A stretch of DNA of 21,374 bases, taken from positions 1 to 21,374 of the forward strand of contig CABJBM010000047.1 of assembly GCA_902363835.1 (NCBI GenBank), in the 5' to 3' direction. A program made the translations under genes and the position numbers. Position 1 is the first letter of the stretch, and every line of letters begins with the position of its first letter. Under the pieces are notes generated by a model. It was not told where the DNA came from, searched no databases, and saw only the letters and a list, made by a program, of their open reading frames with translations. Shown here piece after piece: positions 18,246-21,374 of this stretch. The stretch is from Lachnospiraceae bacterium (GTDB lineage Bacteria > Bacillota > Clostridia > Lachnospirales > Lachnospiraceae).

Positions 18246-18495
18246 ATGACAAATAAAAGAAGTTTTGAATTCAGAAAAAGGAATGACTGTTATAAATCTG
18301 CTTTTTCTCTTATCTGTATTGATTCGCAATCGTGGGATAATCGATATCGCCTACATAATGTAGATTGTTTATCTGGTGTATTCTATCAAGAGAAGCTCAT
18401 CTAAAACAGTTAAGATTATCTACGGCATATTCATTGCTTTTGCTGTATCAATAATTGTGGGCAACCTGTATTTTATGTTGAAGTATGCGGGATAA
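18246..18495 (+). pseudogene. Small membrane protein gene, broken by frameshift and amber stop
   Basis: GGAGG lies 8 bases before ATG at 18246, which encodes MTNKRSFEFRKRN. The plausible continuation is in the next frame from about 18286 (TVINLLFLLSVLIRNRGIIDIAYIM). That frame then meets TAG at 18361 and stays open for 43 more codons: IVYLVYSIKRSSSKTVKIIYGIFIAFAVSIIVG, ending at a TAA at 18493. The joined product would be about 80 residues with two membrane segments. The family is not recognised. Two lesions make decay more likely than recoding. Confidence 0.5.
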
Positions 18496-18542
18496 TTTTC
18501 AATTTAACGGGCACCCTGGGTTACTTGTTACGAGCATTTGCT

Positions 18543-18585
18543 CCTGTAGGCGAATATAAAACAGGGCTACAGGTATTTTTGTTTT
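18543..18585 (+). terminator. Probable terminator before the 3-TM protein gene
   Basis: A 7-bp stem CCTGTAG/CTACAGG with a 17-base loop is followed by TATTTTTGTTTT. It ends the broken gene upstream, just before the ribosome site of the next gene. Confidence 0.5.
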
Positions 18586-18598
18586 CTGGAGGCATAGA

Positions 18599-18919
18599 AT
18601 GTTGAAATCTGATATAACTAAATTTAATAAAATAATAGCTATTTTAATAGGGGTGTTACAGGGCATTCATATATTGCTGTTTTTTACCGGACTGTTAGGA
18701 AAGATAGGTCAAATCAATGCTTATATTGCATTTGGAATATGTGCCATCATTTCTATAATCTGCTTTTTATTCTCTATTTGGTTGTTGCTTCCCTTTTCAA
18801 AGTTCAAGAATGGCATAAGGTATTTATTTATGTTTTTTTCTATGATACAGATATTTGTGACGATTTTTATTTACTTATTGCCGGAAGCAGGAATACCAGC
18901 CCCAATCCAGTTTAGATAG
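18599..18919 (+). CDS. Small integral membrane protein, three TM segments
   Basis: A 106-residue hydrophobic protein with three predicted membrane helices (about residues 11-33, 41-66 and 74-95), a basic loop (PFSKFKNGIRY) between helices 2 and 3, and a short polar tail. GGAGG lies 6 bases upstream of the ATG. No family is recognised. It lies between a broken membrane-protein gene and a decayed repeat, in a run of small genes that resembles an accessory island. It may be inherited with the neighbouring lipoprotein gene, but no shared job can be shown. Confidence 0.65.
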   Translation: MLKSDITKFNKIIAILIGVLQGIHILLFFTGLLGKIGQINAYIAFGICAIISIICFLFSIWLLLPFSKFKNGIRYLFMFFSMIQIFVTIFIYLLPEAGIPAPIQFR

Positions 18920-18940
18920 TAGGAGCACTGCAACCCCCGA

Positions 18941-18988
18941 TTTGAAAGGAGTGTTAGAGATACTACCTTCAAAATGTAAATTTTATAC
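18941..18988 (+). repeat. Direct repeat copy A (decayed coding fragment)
   Basis: These 48 bases match 21125-21172 at 40 of 48 positions without gaps. In one frame both copies read LKG/SKG-x-LEIL-xx-K-xx-FYT, suggesting fragments of the same gene family, each left behind a small gene. Copy A runs into TAA shortly afterwards. Confidence 0.7.
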
Positions 18989-19085
18989 AAATGGCTAAAT
19001 AGGAGTTTGTTGATAAATTAACTACAGATGATTTATAGTAGGTAAACTTGACAACAGGAACAATATTGCATAAAAAGAGGGGTGG

Positions 19086-19814
19086 GTGATTTACATTTTT
19101 CTTAGTGATATAATAAAGTCTATAAAAGAATCTTTTCCAGAAAATAAAATCATTGAAAGAATTTGCAGCGCAATACTTTTTGTAATCCCGTTTCTGTCAA
19201 TAGTTGGTGTAATAATGTTTGCATCGACAATAGGAGAGAATAACGAAAATATCAGACTAGCATCAACACACTACAATTATTGGCGTGAGCAATTACCCCC
19301 AGATCATCCCTTAAAACAAGATGACAATGGTCTTAACGCAATATACGAAGTGCAAAGTTCCCTAAGCATAGCAACAGGAATATTAATGGATACTCAGGAA
19401 GAAATAATAAAATTTCAACTTAGTGAATATGATCTAACTGAATTAGGTGTATTAGATGCCTATCTAAACAGAAGCTTTGATGAAGCTAAACCAGAATATC
19501 TGCTTGTGGATGCAGAAACCACAAAAACTATTAAGAAAATCAAGTTAAAAGAAAGAGATACTAGCTCAATTAAGTTATATCGTAACGGAGAAGAATTATC
19601 TTTTGATTATGTGGCATCAGAGAATATGTGGCAGCAAGGCAAAAGGCCGGAATTACATGAATTAATTTCGTTAGGATTTGTAAAAGCGTATATTCAAAAT
19701 CCTGATATAGCAAAAATTACCAGCAATCAAGTCACAGCTATTACAAAGGGTAAAACAAAGCTAATACTTATTTATGGAACACAATTACTTGAATGCAACA
19801 TAATTGTTAATTAA
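19086..19814 (+). CDS. Hypothetical membrane-anchored protein with Ig-like C-terminal segment
   Basis: A 242-residue protein with one strong membrane segment near the N-terminus (about 29-50, ILFVIPFLSIVGVIMFAS) after a short basic cytoplasmic stretch, so the bulk is extracytoplasmic. The middle (60-150) is polar and helical-looking. The last 30 residues (KITSNQVTAITKGKTKLILIYG) resemble the end of a bacterial Ig-like group 2 domain. The start is GTG at 19086 with GAGGGG only a few bases upstream, so the true start is uncertain; an ATT or later codon is possible. Family not recognised. Right after its stop a truncated recombinase relic begins on the other strand. Confidence 0.6.
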   Translation: MIYIFLSDIIKSIKESFPENKIIERICSAILFVIPFLSIVGVIMFASTIGENNENIRLASTHYNYWREQLPPDHPLKQDDNGLNAIYEVQSSLSIATGILMDTQEEIIKFQLSEYDLTELGVLDAYLNRSFDEAKPEYLLVDAETTKTIKKIKLKERDTSSIKLYRNGEELSFDYVASENMWQQGKRPELHELISLGFVKAYIQNPDIAKITSNQVTAITKGKTKLILIYGTQLLECNIIVN

Positions 19815-19836
19815 ATTGTAATAGAATTTAAGATTA

Positions 19837-20475
19837 TTATGAATGACGGCGCATTACTTGTTCTACAGAATTGACGGTAAGATATCCTTTTGTAAACCTG
19901 CTGGGAAAAAGAATATCCATCGGTCTGCCACAGATAAACCAGTAATGCGTGAGCATCTGGAGATTCCGCTCAGACAGGATCGTATATCTGTCCTGCCTGC
20001 TCTTAGTATTGCGGACATGGATTTGGTGATGGGTTCTGGAAATGTCATCATAGCGTAGGTGCAAGACCTCTGAAACACGTAAGCCAGAGGAATACATGGT
20101 GGAAAATATCGTACGGTATTTGATGTTGTCCGTGGCATCCAAAAGTCTATTGATCTCTTCCAATGTTAGAACGGTAGGAAGTTTATGATCTAAGATCATT
20201 CTGGGAACACGGATATCGTCCCACAGAATGTGAAGTACATTTCGATAAAAGAACCGGATAGCAGAGTTATACAGGTTGAGAGTGGTTGCCTTTAATCCTT
20301 GCTCTTTTTTGAAGAGAAGAAAGGAACGGACATCTTCACAGGTAAGTTCCTCCGGAGTTTTACCTGTGTAATTCAAAAAGTAAGTGACGTAATTCTTATA
20401 AGTGGAAATAGAGCGTTCTTTGAGATTACGCAGTTTGCCCTCAGTTTCTAATTCATATAAATATTTGTCGTACAT
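19837..20475 (-). pseudogene. Tyrosine recombinase (XerC/D-like), C-terminally truncated
   Basis: A 212-residue integrase. The N-terminal SAM-like core-binding domain (ERSISTYKNYVTYFL, LKATTLNLYNSAIRFFYR) is followed by the first part of the catalytic domain with the first catalytic Arg in YSSGLRVSEVLHLRYDDI and the Lys-containing beta hairpin (VRNTKSRQDRYTIL). The frame stops after EQVMRRHS, before the HxLRH, HxxR and nucleophilic Tyr blocks, so it cannot recombine DNA. The start at 20475 is set by GGAGG 7 bases upstream. It resembles the recombinase carried by clostridial IS91-like elements, and a Y2 transposase relic on the same strand lies at 98-373. Loss of the 3' end coincides with the end of the preceding gene. 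Confidence 0.85.
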
Positions 20476-20591
20476 AAAATGTCCTCCATGATAAATAGCA
20501 ATAAGTTTCGATATCACTGCTATACACGGAGGTGCATTTGAATCATAAAACCGCTTGAAAACAAGACGGATGGGTGGTATTCTTTTCATAG

Positions 20592-20670
20592 GCAGTGGAA
20601 AGGTCGATCCTGTTTGATTGTTATTTGTCGTGATTTAACAATACTACTATTAGGACTTGCTTTCCACTGC
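20592..20670. repeat. 11-bp perfect inverted repeat upstream of the recombinase
   Basis: GCAGTGGAAAG (20592-20602) and CTTTCCACTGC (20660-20670) flank 57 bp of AT-rich DNA. On the plus strand the second arm is followed by TTTTATTT. It could be the end structure of the mobile element that carried the recombinase, a binding site pair, or a long-looped terminator. The 313-bp gene-free stretch 20476-20788 holds this and the hairpin at 20694. Confidence 0.5.
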
Positions 20671-20693
20671 TTTTATTTATATAAAAGAAAAAA

Positions 20694-20725
20694 CTGCGCC
20701 ACAGCCTTGACAGGCCATCGCGCAG
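20694..20725. repeat. GC-rich hairpin, possible mobile-element end
   Basis: CTGCGC/GCGCAG (6 bp) encloses GCCT/AGGC (4 bp, tgac loop) with small internal loops; the plus strand continues CGATTTTG. GC-rich against its surroundings. It might be the rolling-circle end or origin hairpin of an IS91-like element, or a weak terminator. Confidence 0.4.
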
Positions 20726-20788
20726 CGATTTTGTTCAATCCCAATTTGTAGAACTGGAAATTAAAAATTAAGATCAAAGGTAAAAAAG

Positions 20789-21106
20789 ATGAAGTTACTT
20801 TTTTTGTGTAGCCAAAATAAACGGCGTAGTTTAACAGCCGAAAAGATATTCGATGGGTATAATGGGCACGAAGCACGTTCAGCAGGAACAGAAACGAATG
20901 CCCGAATTAAAGTTACGGCTGGGCTTCTCGGCTGGGCTGAAATTATATTTTGTATGGAAAAAAAGCATTTGAGAAGAATAAAGGAAAACTATTCTGATGC
21001 GATTGCAGATAAAAAGGTGGTTTGCCTTTATATCAGTGACGACTATGATTTTATGGACAGAGAATTAGTTGAGATTCTCAGGAGTTATGTTTATAACTAT
21101 ATTTGA
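20789..21106 (+). CDS. Small low-molecular-weight protein tyrosine phosphatase-like protein
   Basis: A 105-residue cytosolic protein with the CX5R phosphate loop near the N-terminus (Cys7 to Arg13, LFLCSQNKRRSLTAE). The EARSAGTETNARIKV and GWAEIIFCMEKKHLRRI segments follow, and the late acidic motif IPDD-like ISDDYDFMD supplies the general acid. This matches the short predicted phosphatase family (COG4551) rather than the longer Wzb type. The loop has Lys-Arg-Arg where Trp-Arg-Ser is more usual. The ribosome site is weak (AAAGGT). Its partner kinase or substrate is not in the window. It stands alone between mobile-element debris and a decayed fragment. Confidence 0.85.
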   Translation: MKLLFLCSQNKRRSLTAEKIFDGYNGHEARSAGTETNARIKVTAGLLGWAEIIFCMEKKHLRRIKENYSDAIADKKVVCLYISDDYDFMDRELVEILRSYVYNYI

Positions 21107-21124
21107 TTCAAATATAAACTTCAA

Positions 21125-21172
21125 TTCGAAAGGGTTGTTAGAGATACTATCTCCCAAATGGACATTTTATAC
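21125..21172 (+). repeat. Direct repeat copy B
   Basis: These 48 bases match 18941-18988 at 40 of 48 positions. In the shared frame it reads NSKGLLEILSPKWTFYTGK, then stops after a few more codons. Copies A and B each follow a small gene by about 20 bp. Confidence 0.7.
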
Positions 21173-21294
21173 GGGAAAAATAAAGGCAACAGAATAGCAA
21201 ATCTTGATATCCTTGTTTTAAGGTTAAAAATGAAGATTTTTTATCAACAGATTATGAAGGTATGGGTTATGTTTTCGGAAAACGAAAAACATAG
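21158..21294 (+). pseudogene. Short frameshifted coding fragment
   Basis: From ATG 21158 the frame reads MDILYGKNKGNRIANLDILV. Adding one A to the five-A run near 21228 would let it continue as NEDFLSTDYEGMGYVFGKRKT to a TAG at 21292, exactly where a terminator stem lies. That second half looks more protein-like than the present frame. The family is not recognised. The gap could be decay, a sequencing error in a homopolymer, or slippage on A residues. Confidence 0.35.
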
Positions 21295-21302
21295 CCCTTT
21301 TA
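21264..21302 (+). terminator. Intrinsic terminator
   Basis: A 12-bp stem (GGGTTATGTTTT with AAAACATAGCCC, one G-U pair) with a 10-base loop is followed by TTTTATT. It would end transcripts from the phosphatase gene and the fragment after it. Confidence 0.75.
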
Positions 21303-21307
21303 TTATG

Positions 21308-21374
21308 GGTCGTGACCCAGTTGAGCTCGCGTAGCGTGCGAAATATAAACCACCCGCTATGCGGGTGTGCGGTG
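21308..21374. other. Tandem short hairpins at the window edge, possible IS200/IS605-type end
   Basis: GGGTC-gt-GACCC (about 21307-21318) and a perfect 7-bp hairpin CACCCGC-tat-GCGGGTG (21351-21367) occur in GC-richer sequence running off the window. Such subterminal hairpins are usual at the left end of IS200/IS605 elements. No transposase is visible inside the window, so this is tentative. Confidence 0.3.

Overview
The window looks like chromosomal DNA of a low-to-moderate GC Gram-positive anaerobe of the class Clostridia, most likely a gut Lachnospiraceae-type bacterium. The reasons are strong AGGAGG-type ribosome binding sites, AT-rich intergenic regions, the protein families (RbsA-type ABC importer, IIABC PTS, GH1, AraC and LacI regulators), and debris of IS66, of an IS91-like Y2 transposase with its tyrosine recombinase, and of a group II intron. 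The taxonomic call is inference from style, not from a marker gene.

Layout. (a) 1-373: the 3' end of a group II intron (domains V and VI) beside an internally deleted Y2 (IS91-like) transposase relic. (b) 383-10776: a sugar-acid/cyclitol locus. A LacI-family repressor is divergent from an operon for a creatininase-family hydrolase of IolN type, a divergent UxaE-like (tagaturonate epimerase-like) protein, a KdgF-like cupin, a complete ribose-type ABC importer (ATPase, two permeases, lipoprotein binding protein), an IolO-type sugar epimerase, and a small nitroreductase. IolN, IolO and UxaE are consecutive steps of the Thermotoga-type inositol route (diketo-inositol to 5-keto-L-gluconate to D-tagaturonate to D-fructuronate). 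The two inositol dehydrogenases that would precede them are not in the window. Three near-identical 15-bp palindromic sites, two in the lacI/iolN intergenic region and one in the ATPase promoter, define a likely local regulon of the LacI protein. (c) 10795-11593: a scar with a decayed class II fructose-bisphosphate-type aldolase gene abutting a degraded IS66 relic.

(d) 11722-17427: a beta-glucoside module. An AraC-family regulator is divergent from a PTS permease with the unusual domain order IIA-IIB-IIC, a GH1 6-phospho-beta-glucosidase, an intrinsic terminator, and an M20 metallopeptidase. (e) 17424-17636: a degenerate tRNA-Ala(GGC)-like gene with its own promoter and terminator. (f) 17640-21374: an island-like region of small, poorly conserved genes: a lipoprotein, a broken small membrane protein, a 3-TM protein, a 242-residue anchored protein, a C-terminally truncated tyrosine recombinase, a small low-molecular-weight tyrosine phosphatase, a repeated 48-bp decayed coding fragment, and hairpins suggestive of mobile-element ends.

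How it works together (inference): the LacI protein senses the imported compound or a metabolite and releases its three operators. The ABC importer brings in a cyclitol or oxidised sugar acid. IolN opens a diketo ring and IolO epimerises the keto-acid. The UxaE-like protein and the cupin handle the downstream or ring-closed forms. The beta-glucoside module is separate: AraC protein, PTS uptake with phosphorylation, GH1 hydrolysis. The best candidate for something undescribed is the (b) locus, especially the short divergent UxaE-like protein that has lost canonical-looking residues, plus the structured intergenic segment at 8004-8105.
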